Source: Ignavibacteriaceae bacterium (lineage in GTDB: Bacteria > Bacteroidota > Ignavibacteria > Ignavibacteriales > Ignavibacteriaceae). From it: a DNA stretch of 64,000 nucleotides. The translations under genes and the position numbers were made by a program. Where the stretch lies: the NCBI GenBank assembly GCA_023231105.1, contig JALNWB010000001.1, positions 55,399 to 119,398 of the forward strand, read 5' to 3'. Below, piece by piece: positions 41,109-50,401 of this stretch (positions are counted from its first letter, which is position 1; every line of letters begins with the position of its first letter). Under the pieces are notes generated by a model, which ran no database searches, was not told the origin of the DNA, and saw nothing but the letters and a program-made list of their open reading frames with translations.

Positions 41109-42119
41109 ATGTTGACGAAAATTCAAACGCTTAATACGGAATTCCTTCAAGCAATTGAAAATATTAAAGATCAAAAGCAGCTTGAGGATTTGCGGATTGT
41201 CTATCTTAGCCGGAATGGTTCCATCGCATCGCTTTTTGAAGAACTGAAAAATGTTCCGAAAGAAGAAAAACCGCTGCTCGGAAAAGAATTGAACCGGCTG
41301 CGTAATCTTGCCGAAGAAAAATTCGCCGAAAAAAAATCGGAATTCGAAAAACTTCTTACAAAAAAATCACAACAAATTGATTTAACCTTACCCGGAAGAA
41401 AAGTTGAACTTGGACACAAACATCTTCTTACCCAAACGCTGGATGAGATTAAATCCATTTTTAAAGGATTAGGTTTTTCGATCTTTGAAGGACCGGAATT
41501 AGAATCCGATTATTACAATTTTGAAGCTTTGAACTTTCCCGCCGATCATCCGGCTCGCGATATGCAGGATACTTTTTTCGTGAACAAAAATTTTCTTCTC
41601 CGGACGCATACTTCCCCCGTGCAAGTTAGATTAATGGAAAAACTTCAGCCGCCGCTTAGAGCAATTATGCCGGGAAAAGTTTACCGCAACGAAGCAATAA
41701 GTTCGCGCAGCCATTGTATGTTCCATCAAGTTGAAGGATTGTGTGTTGATACCGATATTACTTTTGCAGAGTTAAAAGGAACGCTTGTTGCCTTCACAAA
41801 ACAATTTTATGGCAAAGATTTGAACTATCGTTTTCGTCCCAGCTTTTTCCCGTTTACGGAACCAAGCGCGGAGATGGACATCACTTGCTTTTTGTGTAAA
41901 GGAAAGGGATGCAGAGTCTGCAAACATTCCGGCTGGCTTGAAATTCTCGGCTGCGGAATGGTTGATCCGAATGTTTTTGATTATGCAAAATATGATAATG
42001 AAAAATACACCGGTTACGCTTTCGGAATGGGAATAGAAAGAACAGCAATGTTGAAGTACGGCATAACGGACATTCGTACTTTTTTTGAAAATGACGTAAG
42101 ATTTCTCAAACAGTTTTGA
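41109..42119 (+). CDS. pheS: Phenylalanyl-tRNA synthetase alpha subunit
   Basis: 336 residues from ATG 41109 (MLTKIQTLN). A TTG at 41073 would add an unlikely, terminator-derived segment. Coiled-coil N-terminus, motif 2 around RNEAISSRSHCMFHQVEGLC, motif 3 GMGIERTAMLKYGITDIR, and a Cys-x2-Cys...Cys-x2-Cys insertion (CFLCKGKGCRVCKHSGW) found in many bacterial PheS. Forms a heterotetramer with PheT. Confidence 0.95.
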   Translation: MLTKIQTLNTEFLQAIENIKDQKQLEDLRIVYLSRNGSIASLFEELKNVPKEEKPLLGKELNRLRNLAEEKFAEKKSEFEKLLTKKSQQIDLTLPGRKVELGHKHLLTQTLDEIKSIFKGLGFSIFEGPELESDYYNFEALNFPADHPARDMQDTFFVNKNFLLRTHTSPVQVRLMEKLQPPLRAIMPGKVYRNEAISSRSHCMFHQVEGLCVDTDITFAELKGTLVAFTKQFYGKDLNYRFRPSFFPFTEPSAEMDITCFLCKGKGCRVCKHSGWLEILGCGMVDPNVFDYAKYDNEKYTGYAFGMGIERTAMLKYGITDIRTFFENDVRFLKQF

Positions 42120-42134
42120 CGCGGAGAAAGTAAA

Positions 42135-44537
42135 TTGAAAATTTCACTTAATTGGTTAAAAGAATATATTGATCTGACAGACATTGATGTTGAAGAAATT
42201 GTCTCCAAGCTTACTATGTCCGGTTTGGAGGTTGAAAGCGTTGAAAATCAAATTGAAATGTTTAAGAATTTTATTGTTGGTTTTGTAGAAGAAAAAGAAA
42301 AACATCCGAACGCGGATAAACTTTCTCTCTGTGTGGTGAACAACGGAACGGAAAAATTAAAAGTTGTTTGCGGCGCGCCAAATGTGGCTGCGGGGCAGAA
42401 AGTAGTTTTTGCGCAAATCGGCGCTGTCGTTCCAAACAGCGGAATGAAAATCAGCAAAGCTAAAATTCGCGGTGCAGAATCAAATGGAATGCTTTGCTCG
42501 GAATCCGAACTTGGTTTAAGCGAAGATCATTCGGGAATTATTGTACTTGACCAATCAATTAAAGAAGGAACTTCCGTTTCGGAAGCGCTTCATTTGAATG
42601 ATGTTCTTTTTGAAATCGGAGTAACACCAAACCGCGCTGACGCGCTTTCACACATTGGAGTTGCAAGAGATTTAGCCGCTATTTTTCAGCGTGAATTAAA
42701 ATTACCGAAAGTTTCAATTCCGAAATCAGAAAAAAATATTAATGATTTCGCTTCGATTGAAATTATTGATACGGAAAATTGTCCGCGATATTCTGCCAAA
42801 GTTCTTTTAAATGTTGAAATAAAAGAATCACCGGATTGGCTTAAGCGAAGATTAAAAGCTATCGGGCTGCGTCCGATCAATAATATTGTTGACATAACCA
42901 ATTTTGTTTTACACGAAGTTGGTCAACCGCTGCATGCATTTGATCTCGACAAACTTGCAAAACAAAAAATCGTTGTAAAAAAAGCAGCCGCAGATTCTCT
43001 CTTTACCACACTTGATGCCAAAGAAAGAAAATTGAACGAAAATGTTTTAATGATTTGCGACGGCGAAAAACCGGTTGCAGTTGCGGGAGTAATGGGAGGA
43101 GAAAATTCCGAGGTTACTTCATCAACAAAAAATATTTTAATTGAAAGCGCCTACTTTAATCCTACAAGCGTTCGCAAAACTTCAAAATATTTGGGATTAA
43201 GCACCGATGCTGCTTACCGTTTTGAGCGCGGAACCGATCCTTCAAGTACAGTTTATGCGGCTGAACGCGCTGCCCAGCTAATGGCTGAATTAAGCGGCGG
43301 GGAAGTGGTAAACGGATTTATCGATGTTTATCCGAATCGTATTTCTGAAAAAGAAATTACTCTTCGTTTCCATCAAGTTGAAAGAGTTTTGGGTTATACC
43401 GTTCCAAATGAAAATATAAAAAATATTTTGGCTTCGCTTGGCTTTGAGATAAAAAACGTAAGCGGAGATTCGATTACGGTGTCGACTCCAACGTTCCGTC
43501 CCGACGTTGAACGTGAAATTGATTTGATCGAAGAAATCGCCAGAATAAATAATTACGATACTATCCCGACAATTTCAAAAATTGCCATTCCGATCAGCGA
43601 GAAGATTGACGAATCGGCTTTTGTTGATGATCTGCGTACAATTGCAACGGGTTTGGGATTCAACGAAATTCTTTCCATCCCGATGATCACGGAAAAAGCG
43701 GCGGATATTTTCGGTAAGCCGGTTGGATTACTAAATCCGCAAGGCTCTGAAATGGGTTATCTGCGGACTTCACTTCTCGCAAGCGCGCTTCCTGTGGTTG
43801 AAAAAAATATCAACGTCGGTGAGAAGAACATAAAACTTTTTGAGATCGGAAAAGTTTTTTTAAAAGTAAATGATGACTTGTTTACATTTTCAGACTTTGT
43901 TGAAGAAGAAAGATTCCTTTTCCTATTAACCGGGAAAATTTCTGAAAAAGAATGGTACACCGGCGAAAGAGATTTCGATTTTTATGATTTGAAATCTTTC
44001 GTAAATGAATGTTTTCAGAAAAAAACACTTGACAATCTTTTAAATGATTCCTATTATCACAATGGAAATAAAATTTTTGATTACTTTTTCACTAAAAGTT
44101 TTGGAACAACCGTTCTTGGCAGCGGCGGAAAAGTAAAAAAAGAAGTTCTTAAACAGTTTGGTATTCAACAGGATGTTTTTTGTTTTGAAGGTTCCGTAGA
44201 AGTTTTGAAATCAATTACTCCAAAGGGAAGAGCATTTACCGGGCTTCTTCGTTTTCCGAAAGTGATGAAGGATTTTGCTTTTATTTTTGAAAAAGATATT
44301 CCTGTTGAAAATGTTGCTTCATTTATTAAGAAAAAGGGAAGCGGTATATTAAAGGCAGTCCATCCTTTTGATGTATTTGAACATGCATCGATTGGCGAGA
44401 CGAAAAAGTCGGTAGCGTTCAATTTATCTTATTTTGATGCCGAACGGACATTAACTGATGAAGAAGTTGACAAAGATTTTCAATCATTGATTGAAATTGT
44501 TAAAAAAGAATTTAAAGCAGTTTTGCGAGGAAAATAA
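42135..44537 (+). CDS. pheT: Phenylalanyl-tRNA synthetase beta subunit
   Basis: 800 residues, TTG start with GGAG upstream. Domain order: B1 (MKISLNWLKEYIDL), tRNA-binding EMAP-like domain (VGFVEEKEKHPNADKLSLCV), B3/B4 editing domain (NRADALSHIGVARDLAAIF; DITNFVLHEVGQPLHAFDLD), B5, class II-like core, and a C-terminal FDX-ACB anticodon-binding domain (RFPKVMKDFAFIFEKDIPVE). It follows pheS by 15 bases. Confidence 0.95.
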   Translation: MKISLNWLKEYIDLTDIDVEEIVSKLTMSGLEVESVENQIEMFKNFIVGFVEEKEKHPNADKLSLCVVNNGTEKLKVVCGAPNVAAGQKVVFAQIGAVVPNSGMKISKAKIRGAESNGMLCSESELGLSEDHSGIIVLDQSIKEGTSVSEALHLNDVLFEIGVTPNRADALSHIGVARDLAAIFQRELKLPKVSIPKSEKNINDFASIEIIDTENCPRYSAKVLLNVEIKESPDWLKRRLKAIGLRPINNIVDITNFVLHEVGQPLHAFDLDKLAKQKIVVKKAAADSLFTTLDAKERKLNENVLMICDGEKPVAVAGVMGGENSEVTSSTKNILIESAYFNPTSVRKTSKYLGLSTDAAYRFERGTDPSSTVYAAERAAQLMAELSGGEVVNGFIDVYPNRISEKEITLRFHQVERVLGYTVPNENIKNILASLGFEIKNVSGDSITVSTPTFRPDVEREIDLIEEIARINNYDTIPTISKIAIPISEKIDESAFVDDLRTIATGLGFNEILSIPMITEKAADIFGKPVGLLNPQGSEMGYLRTSLLASALPVVEKNINVGEKNIKLFEIGKVFLKVNDDLFTFSDFVEEERFLFLLTGKISEKEWYTGERDFDFYDLKSFVNECFQKKTLDNLLNDSYYHNGNKIFDYFFTKSFGTTVLGSGGKVKKEVLKQFGIQQDVFCFEGSVEVLKSITPKGRAFTGLLRFPKVMKDFAFIFEKDIPVENVASFIKKKGSGILKAVHPFDVFEHASIGETKKSVAFNLSYFDAERTLTDEEVDKDFQSLIEIVKKEFKAVLRGK

Positions 44538-44864
44538 TTGGCCGATTTATCCAAGTTTGAAATTTTCTTACAAGAACTTAGCTCTATAGAAGTTCAAGTT
44601 TCTGCACACATTGAATTATGTGAAGAATTGACGAACAGAAATAAAGAACTTGAAAAAAAGATTTCAAGTCTGCAAAAAGAAAATGAATATTTAAAAATGC
44701 AGTCCGCCGAAGGCGGAGAAAACGGGGAAAGTTTAACCGAACAGAAGGGTGAAAACGGCAGGGAAAATGTCTTCAGTTCATTAAGCGTTAAAGAGCGAGA
44801 AAATCTTAAATTAAAAATTACTGATGTAATTACGAAAATAAATAATCATTTAACCAGTTCTTAA
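44538..44864 (+). CDS. Small coiled-coil protein between pheT and zapA
   Basis: 108 residues, TTG start overlapping nothing but abutting the pheT stop. The N-terminal half is a coiled coil (ELTNRNKELEKKISSLQKEN). A GEN/EGG-rich middle comes from the palindromic repeat, and the end is a helix (LKLKITDVITKINNHLTSS). Its place before zapA and its shape suggest a ZapB-like or division-linked role, without direct evidence. Confidence 0.55.
   Translation: MADLSKFEIFLQELSSIEVQVSAHIELCEELTNRNKELEKKISSLQKENEYLKMQSAEGGENGESLTEQKGENGRENVFSSLSVKERENLKLKITDVITKINNHLTSS
44703..44717 (+). repeat. Palindromic repeat TCCGCC-GAA-GGCGGA, copy 2
   Basis: Same sequence and same reading frame (QSAEGGE) as the prophage copy at 2615. 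The 22-base block around both differs at one base. Confidence 0.7.
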
Positions 44865-44896
44865 TTAATTTTATTGTTTGATGGTATCGGCTCATT

Positions 44897-45193
44897 ATGA
44901 TTGACAAAAAGAAGCTCAAAGTAAAAATATTTGATAAAGAATATTCTTTATTGGTAGATAACGAAGAAATCGCAAAGGAACTTGCTGTTTATGTAAACAA
45001 AGTGATGGAAGAAACAAAACAAGAGCTGCCCGATCAACCGCCGCAGACTATTGCTATTATTGCATCCTTAAACATTGCTTACGATTATTTTATGGAAAAA
45101 AATAAGAACAAAGAATTCCTTATTCAAGCGACTGATAAAGTAAAAAAGATCAAGCTTCTTATAAACCAATCATCTGATCCCATCCCATCTTAA
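44897..45193 (+). CDS. zapA: Cell division protein ZapA
   Basis: 98 residues. KVKIFDKEYSLLVDNEEIAK matches ZapA's opening, and the helical segment with NIAYDYFMEKNKNKEFLI the coiled coil. Binds and bundles FtsZ filaments at mid-cell. Synteny zapA-6S RNA-rny is typical of this bacterial group. Confidence 0.88.
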   Translation: MIDKKKLKVKIFDKEYSLLVDNEEIAKELAVYVNKVMEETKQELPDQPPQTIAIIASLNIAYDYFMEKNKNKEFLIQATDKVKKIKLLINQSSDPIPS

Positions 45194-45203
45194 AATCCAT
45201 TTC

Positions 45204-45397
45204 CGCTGCCGGTTAATGGTAACAAAAAAGAACTAACTTTGCCAAAGGGTAACCGACTTACGATGCGTAAGGCAGGCCTCATCCTGATTTATCAGGAATC
45301 TGATTTCGATCGGAACGGAGGAAGCAAGAAACATTCGGGCTGTTTCCCGCACTGTTTGGATTAGGGTTCTTTCCCTGTTCAACAGTAGCCGGCGGCG
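45204..45397 (+). ncRNA. ssrS: 6S RNA
   Basis: A 194-base segment closed by a nine-bp stem (CGCTGCCGG with CCGGCGGCG, one G-U pair) and followed by TTTTT. It lies between zapA and rny, the conserved place of 6S RNA in Bacteroidota relatives. Internal repeats such as TCATCCTGATTTATCAGGA support the long, bulged hairpin of 6S RNA that mimics an open promoter and binds sigma-70 RNA polymerase. Confidence 0.8.
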
Positions 45398-45427
45398 TTT
45401 TTATTCATCAATTTCTTGAGGTGTAAT

Positions 45428-47005
45428 GTGAATTTTAATGATATAGACCTTTTAATTCTTATTCCGATGGTGGTGCTTTTAGTTGCATTATTCTTCTATT
45501 TGGGTTATAAAGTAAATTCAAAATTAGGTAAGCGAAGTATTGTTGCCGGAGAAGAACGGGCGAAAGTGCTTATTGCTGACGCTGAAAAAGAAGCAAACAA
45601 TATTAAAAGAGAAAAACTGCTTGAAGTAAAAGATGAGTGGTATAAGAAAAAAATAGATTTTGATACCGACGTAAATCAAAAAAGACAAAAACTGCAAAAC
45701 CTTGAAAAGCAGTTAACCGGGCGAGAAGACAATATTGATAAAAAGTTAGATTTATCTATTAAAAAAGAAAAAGAAATCAGAAATCTTGAACGCGAACTTA
45801 CCCAACTTAGAAAAAATATTGATCTCCGGTTTACCGAATTAGATAGATTAGAAAAAGAACAAAACACTAAGCTTGAAAAAATATCCGGCTTAACCTCCGA
45901 AGAAGCAAAAAAATTACTTCTTGAAAGTATGGAACAACAGGCTGAACACGAAGCTAATAAAATCTTTAAAGAGAAGTTTGAAAAAGCTAAATTGAATGCA
46001 AAATCAGAAGCACAGAAAATTGTTGTTCTTGCTATTCAAAGAACTGCCGCCGACCATTCGGTTGAAACCACCGTCTCGGTTGTACAAATCCAAAACGATG
46101 AATTAAAAGGAAGAATCATTGGAAAAGAAGGGCGCAATATCCGTTCATTTGAAGCTGCGACCGGTGTTGATGTTATTGTTGATGATACGCCTGAAGCAGT
46201 AATTCTTTCTTCATTTGATCAATTCCGCCGGGAAGTTGCACGCGTTTCGTTGGAACGGTTAATTGCCGACGGCAGAATTCATCCTGCAAGAATTGAAGAA
46301 ATAGTTGAAAAAGTCCGCCTTGAATTAATTGAAGAAATGTACAAAGAAGGGGAGAATACGCTTCTGCAATTAGGCATTCACGGTGTGCATCCCGAAATTA
46401 TTAAACTTATCGGTAAAATGAGATACCGTTCAAGTTACGGACAAAATTTGTTGCAGCACAGCGTTGAAGTCGCTTACCTCTGCGGTATTATGGCTGCTGA
46501 GTTAGGTATTGATCCGGTTATGGCAAAACGTGCGGCATTGCTTCACGATATAGGAAAAGTTGTTGATAAAGATATTGAAGGACCACACGCTTTATTAGGT
46601 TACGATATTGCTAAACGGTACAAAGAAAATCCGATAGTTTCAAATGCAATCGGCTCTCATCACGAAGATATTGAAATGGAACATCCGATCGCAGTGTTGG
46701 TACAAGCTGCGGATTCAATCAGCGGCGCCCGTCCCGGCGCAAGACGCGAACCTATCGAAGGTTATGTAAAGAGACTTGAAACGTTAGAAGCCCTTGCACA
46801 ATCATTTGAAGGTGTCGCGAAAACATACGCAATTCAAGCCGGTCGCGAAATTAGAGTTGTTGTTGAACATGAAAAAATTGATGATATTTTCGCAGATAAG
46901 TTAGCGCAAGACATCGCTGCAAAAATTGAAAATGAAATGGAGTATCCCGGACAAATAAAAGTTACTGTTATTCGTGAAGTGAGAAAGATCGCATACGCGA
47001 AGTAG
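45428..47005 (+). CDS. rny: Ribonuclease Y
   Basis: 525 residues from GTG 45428, with GAGG six bases upstream; the TTG at 45416 is a poorer start. An N-terminal membrane helix (LILIPMVVLLVALFFYLGY) is followed by a long coiled coil, the KH domain (GRIIGKEGRNIRSFEAATGV) and the HD domain (AALLHDIGKVVDKDIEGPHA). It is a membrane-anchored endonuclease that starts mRNA decay. Confidence 0.95.
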   Translation: MNFNDIDLLILIPMVVLLVALFFYLGYKVNSKLGKRSIVAGEERAKVLIADAEKEANNIKREKLLEVKDEWYKKKIDFDTDVNQKRQKLQNLEKQLTGREDNIDKKLDLSIKKEKEIRNLERELTQLRKNIDLRFTELDRLEKEQNTKLEKISGLTSEEAKKLLLESMEQQAEHEANKIFKEKFEKAKLNAKSEAQKIVVLAIQRTAADHSVETTVSVVQIQNDELKGRIIGKEGRNIRSFEAATGVDVIVDDTPEAVILSSFDQFRREVARVSLERLIADGRIHPARIEEIVEKVRLELIEEMYKEGENTLLQLGIHGVHPEIIKLIGKMRYRSSYGQNLLQHSVEVAYLCGIMAAELGIDPVMAKRAALLHDIGKVVDKDIEGPHALLGYDIAKRYKENPIVSNAIGSHHEDIEMEHPIAVLVQAADSISGARPGARREPIEGYVKRLETLEALAQSFEGVAKTYAIQAGREIRVVVEHEKIDDIFADKLAQDIAAKIENEMEYPGQIKVTVIREVRKIAYAK

Positions 47006-47149
47006 AGAGAGTTTTAGAATCGGGGGAAGGTAGAGTGCTGGAGGTGTTGGGAGTTGGAGAAGATGAATGCAGCGAAACAATCGAATGGTAATTATTGAAA
47101 CCAAGAAAAGCTCACTGATAAATAAATTGTTGATTTTTCTTATCGAATA

Positions 47150-47779
47150 ATGACACACAAATATTTAGATACTACAGGAATTATCCTTGCCGGCGGCGAG
47201 AGTTCACGCATGGGAATGAATAAAGCTCTTCTCCGGATTGATGACAAAACTTCCATCCAAATTATCCTCGAAAAAATGAAGAAAATATTTGAGAACGTTT
47301 TGATCAGTGCGAATGAACCGGCTCTCTATGGCACTCTTCAAACTCAAATAATTCCTGATATAATTACTAATCATGGTCCGCTTTCCGGTGTACATGCAGG
47401 CTTATCCGTTTCACTCACCGAAAAAGTCTTTTTTGTTCCATGTGATTTGCCACTTATGTCTGCAAGAATGATTCGTTACTTTCTTGAACATAACACAAAC
47501 GCCGAAATTATTTTACCAAAAATTCAGAATATTCCAAGGTATGATTTTGGAATTTTTAATCGGTCGGTTATAACCAAGATCGAAAGAGAAATAAACGGAG
47601 ATGATCCTAATCCCAGTTTAAGAAAACTCGTTAAGACCGGAAACACGGAGTATATCGAAGTAGAAAAATTGCCATTCTTTGATAAGAACTTCTTTTTGAA
47701 TATGAATAACCCGGCTGAGTATGAACAAGTGAAATTGTTATTTCAAATCCAATCAAACGATGATGAAGAAAAAACTTAA
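47150..47779 (+). CDS. mobA: Molybdenum cofactor guanylyltransferase
   Basis: 209 residues. GIILAGGESSRMGMNKALLR is the nucleotide-binding signature, with FFVPCDLPLMSARMI as the second motif. Attaches GMP to molybdopterin to form the MGD cofactor of DMSO-reductase-family enzymes, such as the molybdoenzyme encoded at 50402. Overlaps the cytochrome gene by 20 bases, so it is co-transcribed with that system. Confidence 0.85.
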   Translation: MTHKYLDTTGIILAGGESSRMGMNKALLRIDDKTSIQIILEKMKKIFENVLISANEPALYGTLQTQIIPDIITNHGPLSGVHAGLSVSLTEKVFFVPCDLPLMSARMIRYFLEHNTNAEIILPKIQNIPRYDFGIFNRSVITKIEREINGDDPNPSLRKLVKTGNTEYIEVEKLPFFDKNFFLNMNNPAEYEQVKLLFQIQSNDDEEKT

Positions 47780-49694
47780 TCTTAAATTATTTTTCATCTA
47801 TGTAATTCCTATAACTGCTGCCATCGGGTTTAATTTAGGCCTCATTCACATCCTACAAACTTCAATTAAGAGCGATGTAAAGAATACTCCGTTAAGAACG
47901 GAAGAAAGTTGTCTCTCCTGTCATAAAAATATTTCCGGATTTGAAGATTCTCATAATCCCCAAAAGATTGGTTGTACATCTTGCCATTTAGGAATCGGAA
48001 CTTCGTTTGAGAAAAAACTCGCGCATACAGGAATGGTTTTAATCCCGGGAAATTTCTCCAATGCAGAGCAAACCTGTGGTCAACCAAATTGTCATCCGCA
48101 GATGATGCCGCGAATGCAGAATAATATTATGAATTCCATGAACGGAGTTGTTGCAGTAGATAAATGGGTTTTTGATGAATCCGAAACTCCAACTTTCAGA
48201 CAGCCAATACAAAAGATAGGTTTTTCTAAAGGTGACAAACATTTAAGAAATCTTTGCGCTTCTTGCCATCTCTCAAATGAAAAAACCGAACTTGGACCAA
48301 TAACAGAATTATCACGCGGTGGCGGGTGCCTTGCATGTCATCTCTCTTATTCAAAAGAAATCTACAATAAATTTCCAAAAAGTTTTTCTTTCCAGGAAGG
48401 GCAAAGTAATTCATCAAAAATTCAAAATAAAGAAATGGAAAATTTTAAGTTGAAGTACACTCCAACTATTCATCCACAGATCAATTTGAATATCTCGAAT
48501 ATGCATTGTTTTGGTTGTCACTCACGTTCGGGTAGAATTTCTTTGAACTACGATGGCTGGCATGAGACTTTACTAACGCCGGAAGAGGTGAAAGCGAGTG
48601 GAGGTTTTCGTTTACTTGATGATGGAAGAGTGGTGATGAAAGTAAAACCTGATGTTCACTCGGAGCTTGGAATGTTATGCGTTGATTGCCATACATCGTA
48701 TGAACTTATGGGAGACGGGAGTTATTCTTTACATAAAGAAGATCAAATGAAAATCCAATGTATTGATTGTCATCTAACTTCAATTCCTAAAACGCAAAAA
48801 TTAAATGAGTTCGATTTTGAATCGAAAAAAATCTCAAAGTTGTTAGGTTTTGCAAACGAAAAACGAAATTACCTGACAACAGAAAAAAATAATCTCCCCA
48901 TCGTTAATACTTACTTTGAAAATGGACAGGCAAAATTAATAATGAAAAAAAGCAAAAAGGTAAGTGAAATTAAAAAGCCGGCAAATGTTTGTATCGCAGG
49001 AGATGCGCACAAAAACTTATCATGCACGTCTTGCCATAGCTCATGGACTCCACAATGTATAGGCTGCCACACAGAGTATAACGAAAAAGGAACAATGTAC
49101 GATCTTCTCGCAAATAAAGAAGCAACAGGTGAATGGTTGGAATATCCAAAGGATTTACTTGCTGAACGCGCCACTCTTGGTATAAAGGAAATAAAACAGA
49201 ATGATGGTTCTATAAAAAAAGTTGTTACGGAATTTTCTCCGGGAATGATTTTAACAATCGATAAAAAAGATGGAACAAAAAAAATATTCAAACGATTATT
49301 CGCTCCCGGCTTTTCCCATACCGTAAGAAAGGAGTCGCGCTCCTGCGAATCATGTCATTACGATCCGCTTGCTTTGGGTTACGGCAGGGGGATACTTGAG
49401 TATAAAATTTCCGGGAAAACCGGGAAGTGGAACTTTACACCAAAATATAAAATCATTATGTTTGATGGACTGCCGGAAGACGCGTGGATTGGTTTTCTTA
49501 AACAAAGAAGTTTCAACTCAACTACGCGCGATAACACCCGCTCATTTACAATAACTGAACAGAAAAAGATTTTAACGGTTGGAGCGTGCTTTTTCTGTCA
49601 TAAATCTAATTCAGATATTATGAATGCTGCTCTTCAAAATTTTGAAGAAACCAAATCGCATCTTAGTAAGAAATGTATCCTACCGTTTCACTAA
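47760..49694 (+). CDS. Multihaem cytochrome c (11 CxxCH, one CX4CH)
   Basis: 644 residues. The N-terminus (KLFFIYVIPITAAIGFNLGL) is a membrane anchor or signal. Eleven CxxCH haem sites are spread along it (CLSCH, CTSCH, CASCH, CLACH, CFGCH, CVDCH, CIDCH, CTSCH, CIGCH, CESCH, CFFCH), plus one CGQPNCH with four residues between the Cys. The product should be periplasmic and pass electrons. It could donate to or take electrons from the neighbouring molybdoenzyme; the direction cannot be read from sequence. Confidence 0.85.
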   Translation: MMKKKLNLKLFFIYVIPITAAIGFNLGLIHILQTSIKSDVKNTPLRTEESCLSCHKNISGFEDSHNPQKIGCTSCHLGIGTSFEKKLAHTGMVLIPGNFSNAEQTCGQPNCHPQMMPRMQNNIMNSMNGVVAVDKWVFDESETPTFRQPIQKIGFSKGDKHLRNLCASCHLSNEKTELGPITELSRGGGCLACHLSYSKEIYNKFPKSFSFQEGQSNSSKIQNKEMENFKLKYTPTIHPQINLNISNMHCFGCHSRSGRISLNYDGWHETLLTPEEVKASGGFRLLDDGRVVMKVKPDVHSELGMLCVDCHTSYELMGDGSYSLHKEDQMKIQCIDCHLTSIPKTQKLNEFDFESKKISKLLGFANEKRNYLTTEKNNLPIVNTYFENGQAKLIMKKSKKVSEIKKPANVCIAGDAHKNLSCTSCHSSWTPQCIGCHTEYNEKGTMYDLLANKEATGEWLEYPKDLLAERATLGIKEIKQNDGSIKKVVTEFSPGMILTIDKKDGTKKIFKRLFAPGFSHTVRKESRSCESCHYDPLALGYGRGILEYKISGKTGKWNFTPKYKIIMFDGLPEDAWIGFLKQRSFNSTTRDNTRSFTITEQKKILTVGACFFCHKSNSDIMNAALQNFEETKSHLSKKCILPFH

Positions 49695-49960
49695 ATGATT
49701 GATCCAAATGCTATAAAACTTTAGAGATAAAGCAAAATTCAATCGAAAAACTACTCATTGAATAAAATTTAAAGTATCCGTTTCCAAATTTTCTAAAGTC
49801 AATTCTTGTTTTAGCTCTCAAAAATGAAATTAAATTTTAAAATATTTTCTCCAATTCGAGAATTGTTTAACTGGTTTTCAAGTTAAAATCTTAAAAATAG
49901 TTGACAACCACGTATGGCAAGAAAGTTGATACTTATAGTTGTAAATAATTATGAGTAAAC
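49695..49960. promoter_or_regulatory. Promoter region between the cytochrome and the MerR gene
   Basis: AT-rich, 266 bases. It contains TTGACAAC (49902) forming a GTTG-A-CAAC palindrome, TTGATAC and TATAGTTG, a loose -7 match just before the regulator start. Other parts show nothing definite. Confidence 0.35.
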
Positions 49961-50401
49961 GTGTTTCAAAAATTAGATCAAGACGAACCTATATTTCCGA
50001 TCAGAGTGGCAGCTCAATTGTTAAAGATTTCTGTTCAATCGCTGCGCCTGTATGAACGTGAAGGTTTAATCATTCCTTTTAGAAGAATATCCAACCAAAG
50101 GCTTTATTCCAAAGCCGATATCGAACGACTTTCGTGTATTCGTACTGCAATAAACGAAATGAAGATCAGCATCAATGGAATTAAAACGATGTACTCGTTA
50201 ATTCCTTGCTGGAATATTATGAAGTGCTCGGAAGAAGAAAGAGCAAATTGCAAAGCTTACAATGAACATGGCAAACCTTGTTGGAGTTATGCACACGAAA
50301 ATAATTTATGTGAAGAAAAAAACTGCCGCGATTGTGAGATTTATCGAAAACATTCTCAATGCGGCGAGATAAAAGAATTAATAAAATCGATTTCGAGGTA
50401 A
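49961..50401 (+). CDS. MerR-family regulator with a Cys-rich two-CW-like sensor part
   Basis: 146 residues, GTG start. Residues 15-75 are a MerR HTH (SVQSLRLYEREGLIIPFRRI, NQRLYSKADIERL). The C-terminal ~60 residues have eight cysteines (CWNIMKCSEEERANCKAYN, GKPCWSYAHENN, CEEKNCRDCEIYRKHSQC), close to the CW..C pattern of the two-CW domain, and could bind an iron-sulfur cluster or metal. It ends directly before the PsrA-like gene, so it is probably the local regulator sensing redox or sulfur state. Confidence 0.75.
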   Translation: MFQKLDQDEPIFPIRVAAQLLKISVQSLRLYEREGLIIPFRRISNQRLYSKADIERLSCIRTAINEMKISINGIKTMYSLIPCWNIMKCSEEERANCKAYNEHGKPCWSYAHENNLCEEKNCRDCEIYRKHSQCGEIKELIKSISR

